The notes beneath the pieces are model-generated. The model was not told the origin of the DNA, made no database searches, and worked only from the letters and a program-made list of their open reading frames with translations. A stretch of DNA of 64,000 bases from Stenopsyche tienmushanensis (taxonomy: Eukaryota; Arthropoda; Insecta; Trichoptera; Stenopsychidae): the NCBI GenBank assembly GCA_008973525.1, contig WACJ01000527.1, positions 434,001 to 498,000 of the forward strand. The letters run 5' to 3'. The translations under genes and the position numbers were made by a program. This document shows positions 12,541 to 24,241 of the stretch, one piece after another. Every line of letters starts with the position of its first letter. Position 1 is the first letter of the stretch.

Positions 12541-12789
12541 CAGTGGTGCCTCACACAACGAACTTAATTCGTTCCAGGAGCAAGTTCGTAATGCGAAAAG
12601 TTCGTTATGTGAAACGCGCAAAAGCACGCTTTTTGGCCGATGGTTTCATGAAAAACCTGTCCAAAGTCGTTCGTCGCGACTTCGTTGTGTGAAGCGAAGT
12701 TCGTTGTACGAATTATGAAATGAACGAATAGGATGTTCGTTGTGTGCAGCGTTCGCTGTGCGAGGCGTTCGTTATGCGAGGCACCACTG
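12541..12789. mobile_element. Tc1/mariner-superfamily MITE nested in hAT copy 2
   Basis: Perfect terminal inverted repeats CAGTGGTGCCTC / GAGGCACCACTG with TA on both sides (12539-12540, 12790-12791). The interior repeats GTTCG(T/C) motifs and has no transposase. The uninterrupted site in hAT copy 1 (around 5450) confirms the insertion. Confidence 0.92.
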
Positions 12790-12810
12790 TATTCATCTGC
12801 AGTGACGGAA

Positions 12811-13078
12811 ATAAATAATTTGTCTGGAAATCGGGAATTTTGCATTGAAATTTTATCAGTCACATTGATGTTGTTATACGAAAATGGGGGGCTCACGTGG
12901 TCATCAAATCGAACTAGCATTTACGTGCAAATATATGATGACGATACCTCCTACGAGTGTGGAGGCTGAGCTTGCATTTTCAGTAGCAAGTAGCCTGGTT
13001 TCCAAAATCAGATCCAGACTAAGTGACGAAACACTCAATGCTTTAATGTTACTTCAGACATATTTTCAAAATCAAATT
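12811..13078 (+). pseudogene. hAT transposase C-terminal remnant, frameshifted
   Basis: Two overlapping frames give the same domain as at 5479-5787: TIPPTSVEAELAFSVASSL then KIRSRLSDETLNALMLLQ. A one-base change near the G run at 12884-12892 breaks the frame. The domain sequence is closer to the family consensus than in copy 1. Confidence 0.8.
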
Positions 13079-13209
13079 TATCAACGTAATTTCTTAAACT
13101 ATTGAAAATCCCGATCCCGGGACTGATCTCGGGATGGTGTAATGCAATCCCGAAATCTCGGGATCAAAATTTTGGCTCGGGATTGGATTCACTACACATA
13201 AGCCTTAGC

Positions 13210-13551
13210 TGTGATGTTGCTGGGCGAATGGGTGGGAATCAACGGGCGTCGAATAGAAAGACTCTCTTCTCTAAATAACTATTTATTCCACGCGAGAGAG
13301 AGAAAGATCTGGCTGCAGGAGAGACGACCTCCCGCAGCCAAGGCTAACCGATGAATCCTCCGACTCCCGCCTCCTGCGCATCACTACCCAACCGGCAACG
13401 GTGCACGCGCAAAAAGCGATCCGTCGGTATGCAGGTGCAATGTCTCCGCAGGGTCACAAGAGATGGCGTTGTTAAAATAACACATTGCACCTAAACAGAG
13501 ATGGAAGATAACAGCGCTACTACGTGGGGACGGTAAATTTCTCACGCTACA
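13210..13551 (+). repeat. LTR-like repeat B
   Basis: A 342-bp unit from TGTGATGTTG to ACGCTACA (TG...CA ends), aligning with repeat A. Contains the 12-bp AGGTGCAATGT/ACATTGCACCT hairpin and the GCTGC/GCAGC hairpin. No target duplication found (TAGC left, GTTG right). It lies only 15 bp after hAT copy 2. Confidence 0.65.
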
Positions 13552-16500
13552 GTTGCAAAAAGTTATTATTTCTAGTCGTCAGTCAATCGTTCAATCAATG
13601 ATGTGTGATATTTTTTGGAACCAATGCCTAGATGAAGGCCTGGTTTTCTATCGCATGTATCACAATAATTGGAAGTTTCATGCTTTCCTTCGGGAATTTT
13701 GCGATTAAATCACACCGTGCAGTCTCTATGTTTTGTTGCCCAAATGTCGATATAACCTCGACATAGGAGCTCAAAGGATTTAACAATGTCAAGTGAACGA
13801 TTCAATATTTTTTGTCCAAAATTCTTATACAATGAAAATTTAATTTTTATATTCAAAACCGGATTTAAACTGAATATGATTTTTTTTGCGAAATCTATGA
13901 TCATTTACCTAAAATTTCTGGACCAAAATTTACTAAGTTGAAGTTGCAAAAACGTCAAGTTCTTTTGAACGACGAAAAATTGACTGCCTCAGGTTTTCCC
14001 AAACACAGTAGCGATAATTTAGCAGACCTAACATCTATGTGATGTTAGATAATTATTTATCGAACCAACTGATTTGAATTTGTTCACCAAACGTCGAAGA
14101 GTCTACTCGGAAGGATTTTCGTTTTTTGAACGGACCACTAATTTTGATGATTTGTACACATTTTTCAATACTCTAATCTTCTAATATAATTTGCCATATA
14201 CTATTTAATTATTTACAATAAATTTTATGGATTTTGCTTTAACGACATGACCGCTATAAGCTAATAATTTTGGGCGCTCTTGTTGAAAGACCCTTTCTTA
14301 ATATATAATCTATTATATTCTTTATAATATATCTATTATAATCTATTATATTCTTAATATAATAGATCAACACGCAATTGAAAGTTAATTGTGAAATATG
14401 CATGCACTTGTTTGACCTAAATGTGACAAATCCTGCCATATTTTTAATAGCTGCACTTAACAATTTACCTTGCGGCTCGCAAGGCACTCTTGAATTACAC
14501 AACGAATTGTGAAGCTCTTTGATACTATGACTTCAAAGAGCGTTCCTTGCGGAGGATATTTCTGCAGAGCAAAAAGACGTCGTAGAAAACGAGCAACCAC
14601 TGGACAGTTAAATTGGAATTTTGTTGTTATGGCATAGGAGCCAATTTCCACAGCTATCTTTATATGGAATGTCTTCTTATGTGCTCGGAGGCTTTAACTT
14701 CATTTAATACCGAGACATTGATGGCGCTTCCCCAAACAATTGTATTTATAAATGCGTCTATATTAGGATTCGTATTTATTTTTTGTGTCGAATTTGATAC
14801 GCGGTTTTCGATTCGGTGGGTCTATTTTTAAATTGTATTTGTTCTGCGATTCTGAATGGAAATTATAAAAATGACACATTTTCCGAAGGATTGATCGATC
14901 CGATTTCGTTGTCCGCAATTTGGCTTATTTTCTTTTTTGTGTTTGGGTAATTTCGAGTTAAGGTTTCAAATTTAATCATAAAGCACAAAGAGGGATTAAT
15001 TAACTTTTCGGCTTTTTATGCCCTCATCCCTCATTACCCCATTGAATCCATCTTTGTTTTGAGCGCCGAATTTACATCTCAAAAGGAGGCCCCTCTGATT
15101 CGTTTAACAAAACCTGTCTCATCTCCTCCGTAAACAAACTCCACTCGATTCGCCTCCTCTCTGATAGACCAAATAAAATGATTGGCCGGATAAAATTGCC
15201 TGTGACGAGCCTTAATGCCTCTCAGCTATACAATTAAATTTATAAAAAATAAATAAAAATGTTTAGCACGTTAAAACATCGATATTGCTTCCAATAATGT
15301 CGAATACAACGACTTATCATTTATATGGAAATTTGTTCCCAATTGAGTCAAAGAAACTCTTATGCTTCCAAAATTATCTATTCTAATTTGATAATCAAAA
15401 AAGTGGATATTCAAAATTCAAACAGTGCTAGCCACTTGTTCAGATTAGGGTCGATGCCAAGATTTGATTAATGTGATATACAACACAAACTCAATGCAAA
15501 CAATGCTTATTTAAATTCCAGTATTGTTCTTATACTATTTTTGGACCATACAAATTGTTCACAATTACAAAACGTCGATAATTTGATATAATACAATACA
15601 ATCTTCCACACAATAAAGCCAATACATCTATTGTAAATCGAGCATATTCTAACAATAATATGATAGTACATTGAAATAAAATAAGCCGCATTAAAAACGA
15701 TGAGAACTATTACAGAATTTCAAATTATTATATATAACTTAAGAAATAAAAATGATTGTAAAATTGCATTGTACAAAATGATACAAAGACCACTTATATT
15801 GAGAGCTAAATTGATTGGAGAATTAAAAATAGTTTAAATCAAATGTATATAAATAATTTGAAACCAATTTAAATATTCAATTGCTATTAACACTATCGTA
15901 GCCGCATTAAATTAGCAAAAATTTACCCTAGGGGACGGCGACTTTTAATAGATGTAGCATCAACGTCATGGGTACAAATCGTCAAGAATTCCAATTTCAA
16001 CGTCGAGATGTTCCATTTTTTTTTATTTCGCCGAAAATTTGTATGAAATATATATTAATTTCGCTCCATTCTACAGTGTGAAGTTTTCCAAAAATTTCAT
16101 CGACATCATACTATGAGCTTACACATTCAGCTTTGGAAGATTATATGAACATGTTGAATGCTTTCATCCACTGCTGCGAATATTGAATCTCTGAAGCATA
16201 TTTAGAACATGAAATTAACATTTTAGATTGAAAATGAAGCGAATATTACGCTGTGATGGCAACCCAATGGTTTCAAATGGCATATGTGGATCTTCCATAG
16301 ATCAATTGCACATTCTTATTATATTCGCGTTTTTCCTCATGCATGATTTAAATTTTGATACAACATCTTTTTTATATAATTTATATTGTATTTGCCATGA
16401 CATGTCGGTTTATTTCACAAATTTATTAGGGTGAAAATCCGTATTTTGTAATTCAGTAATAGTCTCATCTTTACACGATCTATATTAACCTTAAAAATCA

Positions 16501-18245
16501 ATATTTATGTTATAAATGTCCTGTTTTTGTTTACTGGAATTTGAAAAGAATTATTTTCTACTAATATCCTGAGCATATTGCATGGAAATATTAGGCTAGT
16601 TGGATTGCAAATTTTTATTTCATCCAGTCTACATCATGACTTGGTTCTAATAGATTATCACTTCTTCAGATATTATTATCAATCAAAAATTCAAAAACAA
16701 TGTCAATGGCTGTATCCTTTTTCAAAGATGAGATCTGAATTGTGCTCATGATGAAAGTTTATTAGAAAAGGTCGAGAATTTATGTAGTACCCTAAAAAGA
16801 TATCACTGTTAATTGAATTTTCCCTTAACAATTTGAGAACATCTGTAATCACCATATTATTGCCACGATCTTCTCAAATCTTCGATCGTATTAAATCTAA
16901 ATCGTCTTATACAAGCATTGTATTAAACAAGAACTTGCTGTGTATAATCATATTTAGATCGACGTCTTTGTGATGTATATTGTGAGAAATTAGTTGGGCA
17001 TCTAAGAGGTTCATATTACGGGCTTAATGTCGTCCCTATGGTAACCCGAGCCCTCGAAACGCAAATATTTTGAATGTGCGAATATGTTCGGAGCAGCATT
17101 TTTGAGCAATTATTTGTTAGTGTATTTATGATATGATTTGTCTGTGAGCATGGCCCTAGCATTGACTTTGTTATTTGGGATTGATTACATAGAAAGTCCC
17201 TGTAGAAAGACAGGAGCAGTTAGCGGCGTCCTTGTCCCACCTGTGGCTCCAGGACGGGTTGTCATATCGGCATCTCGTTCTGTTCAGGTGGATCGATCCA
17301 GGCCAGGACGGCTCCTGGCCCCGGCGCTCCGAGGCGTGGGCACCCGGCTCTGCACACAAATCTTAACAGCACACTTGTTAACCATTCAATGTCAGCTCAC
17401 CAACCTGTCACTTTTCTCGTCGATAATTTCATCCAGTTGCTCCTTTTCCTTCGCGGGCATAAAATCGTTTTTTAAGAGACATTTTCAAAACTTCCCAAAC
17501 AGCATAACAGTATTTTATTTTTCAATTTCCGCTTAATCTGCCCGCAAAGACTCGATTTTCAACTTGATTGCTTTCAATCTTCTGTATGTACATTTTTTCA
17601 GCGCCAAATGAGATTTTCAGCATTTGCTTAAAATTTCCTGCTTTAATGATCGGAAAAATTAACCTTGAAACGCGAAATAAGCTACAATTACAGCGTGTAT
17701 ATTTCAGTTCCCCAAGACTCAATTCTTCCTCTTAGATAATTGTCAATGAAAATCGACTCGAAAGTTTTCCAACTTTAGCTTCAAGTCCTGAAAGAGAGCT
17801 TTTAAGTCAATTTCTTCTTTGAACGCGCTCATCCGACACCAGCAGTGTGGCCGTCAATCACATTAAAATGAAGTAATTCCAACTAAAAACGATTCTTTTG
17901 CAATTCGACGACTTTGTATTCGAAAAACAGTAATAATTTTATTTGATAACCATTTAATAACAATCAAAAAATAATGTTGAATCATCCTAAATTACTCAAA
18001 TACCATAAGAAATATTTATTTAATATAATTTCCTATCATCTTCAACACATGTCTAAATTTGGATATGACATTTGAGTGGAATCTTTATAAAAATTATACT
18101 TATTTTTAAATTAAATTTAAAAATCATAGAGATAGCCCTGCCCATCTTTATTAATCATCTCAATATTTATTTATACTTAAATATGAATCGAAGTTGTATA
18201 TATGATTTCTTCCGATATCCCAAATTTTAGACATTCATTTAATAG
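13552..18245. other. dnc: Intron, nothing recognised except a GC-rich island
   Basis: AT-rich DNA with simple AT-rich runs near 14300-14365. No gene supported. The GC-rich island at 17195-17360 stands out. Confidence 0.55.
17195..17360. other. GC-rich island of unknown nature
   Basis: About 165 bp far richer in G and C than its neighbours, open in more than one frame on both strands. On + it reads EQLAASLSHLWLQDG from 17215 in one frame after an AG acceptor-like site (GAAAGACAG). No protein family or RNA recognised. It could be an exon, a structured RNA or a foreign insert. Confidence 0.35.
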
Positions 18246-18631
18246 TTGTTTTCTGGCGTGTTTCTGGACTATCATTATGACAATCTGGTGACTGAATGCC
18301 GTTGGGTTTGAAAGAAGAGGGGGTTGAAATTTAGTGAAAATTCAACATAATTAAGTCAAACTTTCAAAGATTTTTTATTATTTTCTATAAATTAGTCAAA
18401 TAAGCAATCGTTTTTAATTGTTGCCAGACTATTTATTACTTTTTAAGATGGTACCAGACTGGTTCAAACTTTCTGAAGCCAACCTGAATACAACTGGTTT
18501 ACTGTTTCACTTTCAAAATAATGAAAAAAATCAACTAAAGTGGCACAGCCACAGCAAAAGGTCGCTAGGAATATAATAATACTCATAAAAGTCGAAAGCT
18601 TTATTAACAATATTTCATCAGTTATTATATT

Positions 18632-18920
18632 AGTTAAATCTTTTCACTGCTATCACTGCATTCGTCGTCGTATACATCAGGACTCTCATTGTCGTCGCTT
18701 TCTGTGATATTCTCCTTATCTCCTTCGTCTTCTGTAACAATACAATAACTTGTTAAACCATACCCTTAATTACTAATTATAAATATTAAACAGAGTTAAT
18801 ATAGATACCTTTTTGCAGTACAATTTCACTCGTGATTGGTGGTAACGTTTTTTCAGTCCAGCAAACCATACGAAGTCGTATTTTCCATTGTTATTTGTCC
18901 AACCACAATCATGTGAGTGT
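18632..18920 (-). pseudogene. Coding-like fragments inside the inverted-repeat element
   Basis: On the minus strand one stretch reads HDCGWTNNNGKYDFVWF then AGLKKRYHQSRVKLYCKK up to a possible donor GTATCT (about 18811). Below a TTGTTACAG acceptor-like site another reads an acidic tail, EDEGDKENITESDDNESPD to SDSSEKI and stop. Together they resemble the C-terminus of a transposon or host protein with an aromatic GW module and an acidic end. The phases do not join by that splice, so it is decayed or misread. Family not identified. Confidence 0.4.
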
Positions 18921-18983
18921 AATGGGGTTGGGTTTTTTAAATGTGCATTTTGCCATACAGTGGTAATGTACTGGCCCGTAGTA

Positions 18984-19236
18984 ATTCAGTTATAACTATT
19001 TATCCCACACGAGAGAGAGAGATCTGGCTGCAGGAAGGACGACCTCCCACAGCCAAGGCTAACCGACGACTCTCCGACTCCCGCCTCCTACATGTCTCTC
19101 CCCAACCGGCAACGGTGCACGCGCAAGAAGCGATCCGTCGGTATGCAGGTGCAATGTCTCCACAGGGCCACAAGAGATGGCGCTGTTAAAATAACACATT
19201 GCACCTGAAAAGAGATGGAAGATGTCGCTGTTAACG
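18984..19236 (+). repeat. LTR-like repeat C (truncated at the 5' side)
   Basis: Matches repeats A and B from the AACTATTTAT motif through the AGGTGCAATGT/ACATTGCACCT hairpin; the first 70 or so bases are missing and the 3' end diverges after GATGTCGCTGTTAAC. Inserted in the middle of the long-inverted-repeat element. Confidence 0.75.
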
Positions 19237-20597
19237 GCTGTGTCGGCTTCCTCGTGATTTTCACAAGATGATGTGTCTTGTCATAAACGTAAACTATTTA
19301 TTATAAGGTATTAAAAAAAATTCATATGGAATAAAAAAAATTACATCATTTTCTGGTTGGTTTCAGCTAGTTTGAACCAGTCTGGTACTATCTTAACAAG
19401 CAATAAATAGTCTGGCAACACTTATAAATTATTGTTTATTTTACTAATTTATAGAAAATTAAAAAACTACTTTGACAGTATATCTTAATTATGATGAATT
19501 TCACTAGATTTCAAACCTCTTCTCTCCCAAACCCAACGTCACTCAGTCGCCAGACTGTCATAATAACAGTCCAAAAACACGCCAGAACATGCCAGTTCTC
19601 AGTATATGTGTTAATATGCTGAAAATATTCTTCTACAATCTGAAATATATTTCAGAAAATATTCATACAATTATCAAAATGAAACTTGAATACCCAGCAA
19701 CATTATACTTATCAATGTTATGCAATATCATCGATTATAACTATCTTCGGCCAATTAAATAAACACAATCTTTTCTATTTAAAATTGATTAACCCACAAT
19801 CCATCTTAATCCATTTATGATAACACAGTGATATAACTATGATTAATATTTATTATAAATCCAATATTTTTGTGGATGATTACTTGCCATTTAAATGATC
19901 TTTGAGCTTGCTTTTTATTAATGCAAAAATATTGGATCAGTTGTGATAATCCACAAACATATTTAAAAAAAATATATATATGTTTTGATATTTTATTTTT
20001 TATGCAAAATATCTGTCTGGTATATTGCCAATAGCAAGTTCTTCGACATTGTACCTTTTGTTGTCTGCAAGTAACTCAATTCTTTGTGTCTCTCCATATA
20101 TTTCATAATGAATCACATCGGAGCGCTTATCATTTAAGTTGCTATAATTTATAATATTTATCAGTTTTATAGATTAGGTAAGTTAAAAACCAAAGACCAG
20201 TAGCGAATTTGTTCTGTATGAATGTAGTTCACTTCGATGAATGCCGTTCGTAAATATCTCAAAAGAAAAAGGTTCGTTCTTTTTTAGTCTTTATCGTTGG
20301 ATTGGACGCTTTTTTTGGAAAACGTTTTTCTTGAAGAAAATATGAAAACTCAATATAATTATAATACGTCTTTACAAGCGATTATCGATTCCTCTTAATG
20401 GTATAAATTTAGATGGAAAGGTAGACGTTTAACCGTTAACCTTTTCGTCCTACCTAAATAAAAATAAATTTCATATGACGTATCTCTGACGTAAATATAA
20501 AGTTTCTTTTATTGCGCATACAGACGTCCATCCCCCGGGATCCATAACGTTATTTCTTTGGTTTCATTGAATTTCAAAACGGATTCTTTGCCAAGAC

Positions 20598-20619
20598 GGT
20601 ATCAAATTAATTTGATACC
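20598..20619. repeat. Perfect 22-bp palindrome
   Basis: GGTATCAAATT followed directly by AATTTGATACC, a dyad with no loop. Confidence 0.8.
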
Positions 20620-20734
20620 AATCAATCCCACTGTCTACTATATTTATTTGCGATCTTTAATAATGGATTGCTCTTAATTTCGCTCATGCTTGTACGAATT
20701 CACGAGCTTGATAACATCGAAGCAATGCAATATT

Positions 20735-20754
20735 CCATGGGGTCATCCCCATGG
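20735..20754. repeat. Short GC hairpin
   Basis: CCATGGGG TCAT CCCCATGG: perfect 8-bp stem with a four-base loop. Confidence 0.7.
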
Positions 20755-21452
20755 GACTTGTCTTATTGAAATACTGGGCGTTCAAAATTAGACTGGATAT
20801 TTACTCAAACAAATTGCTTAATCTTTGTTGCCGCCATCGCTTTAATACGTTCCCAAAGACCTCATTCATGATGCACGTCTTTGTGGCTTTCTTAATCGAA
20901 TATTCCTTGTACGCTTTTGCTCGCAGGTCTAAATCCTTTTAACAGGGATACTTCACTTATCTTATGAGGATATTTGCGTGGGTTCGACCATTTAAATACA
21001 TTTCACACCTTTTACGAGCAACACCTATTTAATCCCGCCGAAAGCTTAAAGCAACATCGTCTTCCACGTAAGAAAGAATCAAAAAAATCGTTTTTGATTG
21101 ACTTTTGGCAGTTTTAAAATGGATCTTATTTTTAAGAATATGCTCGTAGAAAATGTGTATCAAGTTCAAATTTGATATACAATTTGTCGCAAAACGCATT
21201 TTTGTACACAAAAAATATGAAACTGGTAATTGTAATGCAGATTTAGCTAGAAGAGCTAATTCATATTAAGAAATGGTTAAACACAATTATCCTCCTCGTA
21301 GACCCATCGACTGACTTCCCAAAGGAGACTTGTCATAGAAAATTTATTATGACCAGTATTTAATATTTGTCGGACTAAAGAGTACTGCCCTCGACCCTTT
21401 GTAGTCTGGAATTTTTTGTAAATCCGAAAAATTATAAAAATGATGAGATATA

Positions 21453-22022
21453 TCAAGTCAGTCCAAAAGTTCGTGCGCATTTTTGGGATATTTTTAAATA
21501 GTGTAAATAAAACACAATTTAACACTTCAATCAATAATAATTTTTCCTTCATTATCTACAATATCTCGCCATCTCACAAGTAGCTTTTTAATTCCATTGC
21601 TGTAGAAAGACACTCATTTTGAGCTTAAAAATAAAACTTGAAAGACAATTTTGTGCATTGTTTGTGCGGTACTCACATTCCAAGCTTGGATACTGTCCCA
21701 ATCCTAAATGACGAAAAACTGTTCCATAAGATGAATCCATCCTTTCTGATATTACACTGATATTATGTTCACCATATACACTATTAATCGCTGCAGATCT
21801 GGCAAATTCGCCACATGAAAATAAATAAAAATATAACATAGCACATTTGTATTGATTATCGATATTCATTTTCTATGGGTCTGATGGTTACGAAAATTAT
21901 TGACTGACTGACTAAAACATTAATCAAGTTCGACTGAGTTCGAAATCTAATGTTAAATTGTATTTTATTTACACAATTTAAAAAAATCATAAAATTGCGC
22001 ACGAACTTTTGGACTGACCTGA
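21453..22022 (-). mobile_element. Internally deleted mariner element
   Basis: Inverted termini TCAAGTCAGTCCAAAAGTTC (21453 on +) and the complement of ...GAACTTTTGGACTGACCTGA (to 22022). The 570-bp body holds both ends of a transposase on the minus strand with most of the middle lost. The left flank is TA, the right flank TG (decayed target site). The right flank continues a Tigger-like coding stretch, so it landed in an older transposon. Confidence 0.85.
21531..21869 (-). pseudogene. Mariner transposase remnant
   Basis: The N-terminus reads IDNQYKCAMLYFYLF...ARSAAINSVYGE, like the mariner helix-turn-helix start (HVMLY...A...VYGE). The C-terminus reads GIKKLLVRWRDIVDNEG then KIIID and stop, like mariner GI.KLPERW. 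The catalytic DD34D core is deleted and the two parts are out of frame. Confidence 0.8.
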
Positions 22023-22735
22023 TGCATAGATAATATAAACTTGTTACCGTTATCAAATGTATTCCATAACGATTTTGCTACTTTTGGATGTTCAGCTTTT
22101 TTGAAAGTTTGCCTCTTGCCTGGCCCACAATTAATGATGGAGACGATCTTTTGAATGTTCTCGCGGTTCTTTTTTGTATCATAAATTGTGGATCGTCCTA
22201 CGCCGTATACTCACTTGCCAACTTACAAAATGATTCGTTTCGGGCTTTATCGTACATATATACTATGCACTTGAACCTTTTTTTTGTGCGATAGGTCGCA
22301 CAAAAAAAGGTATGACTTAAAAAAACGAAGATGCGTTCCATGAATTTTAAAAACCGCATAACTTTGAATAAAATATATCCAAAATCGCACAAAAAAAGTT
22401 AATAGAAAACAGGAAAACAATAAGGCAAATAAAAAAATACATTTTTGGTAGCTATAATTCCATAAGTAGTTGGTGTTTTTGAAATTCCTTTAGAAAATGT
22501 ATTTATAAAAGTTGAAACATTGAAAAAAATGCAAAAAAAACAAATCATTATTTTCCAAATTTCGGTTTCCTATTTTATCCAAAATATATCAATACGTACT
22601 CTTTATGAAATAAAAATAATAAAAATTGCTTTAAAAAACCGCATAACTTCGAAATCGCACAAAAAGAGGTTTGAGTGTATTGTGTCGGACTATAGTGGAC
22701 GCCGGATTAAGCCGGGGTTGGATTATTGCGATCAT
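22023..22735 (-). mobile_element. Tigger/pogo-type transposon fragment
   Basis: The minus strand carries KARNESFCKLASEY, then RSTIYDTKKNRENI and GPGKRQTFKKAEHPKVAK, resembling the CENP-B/jerky-type N-terminal DNA-binding domain. A terminal-like GGACGCCGGATTAAGCC lies at about 22694-22710. The same peptide appears near 53100-53290. Direct repeats of ATCGCACAAAAA (about 22384 and 22655) lie inside. Interrupted or ended on the left by the mariner. Confidence 0.65.
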
Positions 22736-24205
22736 TGGTATTATTGCGCTTCAATTTAATCCCAGAATCTCCCTGCAAATATTCGAATGATCGCCAATAG
22801 TTCCATGAATTTATCATGGATTATTTTTATCTATATGTACTATTGAAACATCGAAACGGTGGAGAAAATTCGCCGACGTCCATAGCAATAAAACGATTCG
22901 CGTCCATGATTCGCGCTTAAAAATAATGTCGAAGTGTTTTCGCAAGCGTTTCATAATTAAAATAAATTAAAAAAATATTTATACGCGACGTCTTTTATAT
23001 CCGCAATATTTTTTTAACAATATTCGACGCAATAAAAGCCCGAGCTGAATAAATTCAGATTTAACGGCGACTCTAAAAGGTCAGCCGTAGGGAATGTGTG
23101 CTTCTGACATTTTAAATTTTAATTACAAGCAAAAGAGGGAATATAGATGGAATCTTCGTCTCCGGTTTAATGCGGATATCTGTTAATTGAATAACCTTCC
23201 ATTTTCATCCCCCCGTCGCCGACGAGGTCCGTTTATCTGGACCGCACCTTCCCGGTGGTTTGTCCGCAGAACGTGACATTTATGAAATCGCATAAACGAA
23301 ATGGCAGTGAGGGGGTTGTATGTTGAAAATATGATTTTAAAATTTCATACGTCTTTTGATCTCCTTGGGTTCGGGCAAAAATGAGACTAAATTCGATAAG
23401 CCGCACAAAAATATTCTTTGAACATATTCTAAACTGTATTTTATCTCAAAGAAAATACTATATGAATTATTAATGGATTCGAACATCCACACAGGGCCCG
23501 ATAAATCTTTTTTTTGTAACTTACGTCTATCGATCGGATACGTCCATGTCTGTGTCTGGGAATTAAATTTCAGATGTATGCGTGCAAAGTAATCCGTTTT
23601 AGATGGCGCGATTTGCGCTGGGGCATTTTTTCGCCCTTATGAGCATTTAATTAAAAGGCATCCATCAAACCTACGCTCATTAAAAATTGTTTTAACTCTG
23701 CGCTTTTTTTGCGCTGCGTGTTTAATTTGATGAGATTGGTTCTCGGAATCGAAAGAAGATATCGTCGGGCGATTATTAAATTTAATAAAAATCGATCCAG
23801 ATGCCCATCAGCGTCTGCCCTTATTAGAATCACTATGCTGCAGAAATATTAATAATTTTAAGGGCCGCTCTTATCGGATTGAAGCGTCTTTATTCGATTG
23901 TATTTATTAAATTACGCTAATACGATTTAGAGGCATTCGCTTTTAAGAAATGCGTCTATGAACATTAATATTTGTGAATATTAAGAATGCATGATAATTG
24001 TGTAATATATTATTTTTCAGTTGATTTTTTAATATGTATCTTTTGTACGCTTGTATATATAAATATAGTTAGGGGTGGCAAATATTTTGTATGGAGCCCG
24101 TCGAACAGATTTCACTACGAGATTTAGAATTTGACTTTTATGGATATTAGCTTAAATGTAAGTTTCTCACCTTCTTCTTCTTCTATTTTATTTTCTTGCT
24201 TACAG
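22736..24205. other. dnc: Intron before the microexon
   Basis: No gene seen. Some GC-richer patches around 23200-23290 have no convincing frame. Ends with the long pyrimidine tract used by the microexon. Confidence 0.5.
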
Positions 24206-24241
24206 ATTCAAAGAAGCAGAGACCGTGCAACTCGACCGATC
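24206..24241 (+). CDS. dnc: Candidate dunce microexon (36 nt)
   Basis: A strong pyrimidine-rich acceptor (about 40 nt, mostly C/T, ending TTGCTTACAG) precedes 24206, and a consensus donor GTATGT starts at 24242. The 36 nt between are divisible by three. Joined to the AG left by the exon ending at 10141 they read R-FKEAETVQLDR and leave TC, again phase 2, so the expected HGEDL-type UCR1 exon would follow as Ser-His. The exon would insert about 12 residues between SIASE and the UCR1 core. I believe insect dunce long forms carry a similar FKE...DRS insert, but this is from memory. There is no open reading frame beyond the exon in that frame. It could instead be a chance pair of splice signals, though phase and coding sense argue otherwise. 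Confidence 0.6.

Larger units (their letters stand above)
12110..13194 (+). mobile_element. hAT transposon copy 2, carrying a nested MITE
   Basis: Aligns with the 5022-5979 element along most of its length (TACACCTCACCAGCA block, AGACATTCTCG block, transposase C-terminus, end GGATTCACTA). The left end is degraded (TAGGGCTCAT at 12110) and no matching 8-bp flanks are visible, so its left side may be rearranged. It is interrupted by a 249-bp MITE at 12541-12789. Confidence 0.8.
18246..19591. mobile_element. Element with long (about 240 bp) terminal inverted repeats
   Basis: Left arm 18246-18487 and right arm 19353-19591 are inverted copies (shared CTGGCGTGTTT, TTGCCAGACTATTTATT, ACCAGACTGGTTCAAACT) at roughly 80-85 percent by eye. 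The centre holds minus-strand coding-like fragments and a later LTR-like repeat. Target duplication and superfamily are not determined. Confidence 0.8.
19592..21452. other. dnc: Intron, two perfect palindromes
   Basis: No gene found. A perfect 22-bp palindrome lies at 20598-20619 and an 8-bp stem with 4-nt loop at 20735-20754. The rest is AT-rich. Confidence 0.5.
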
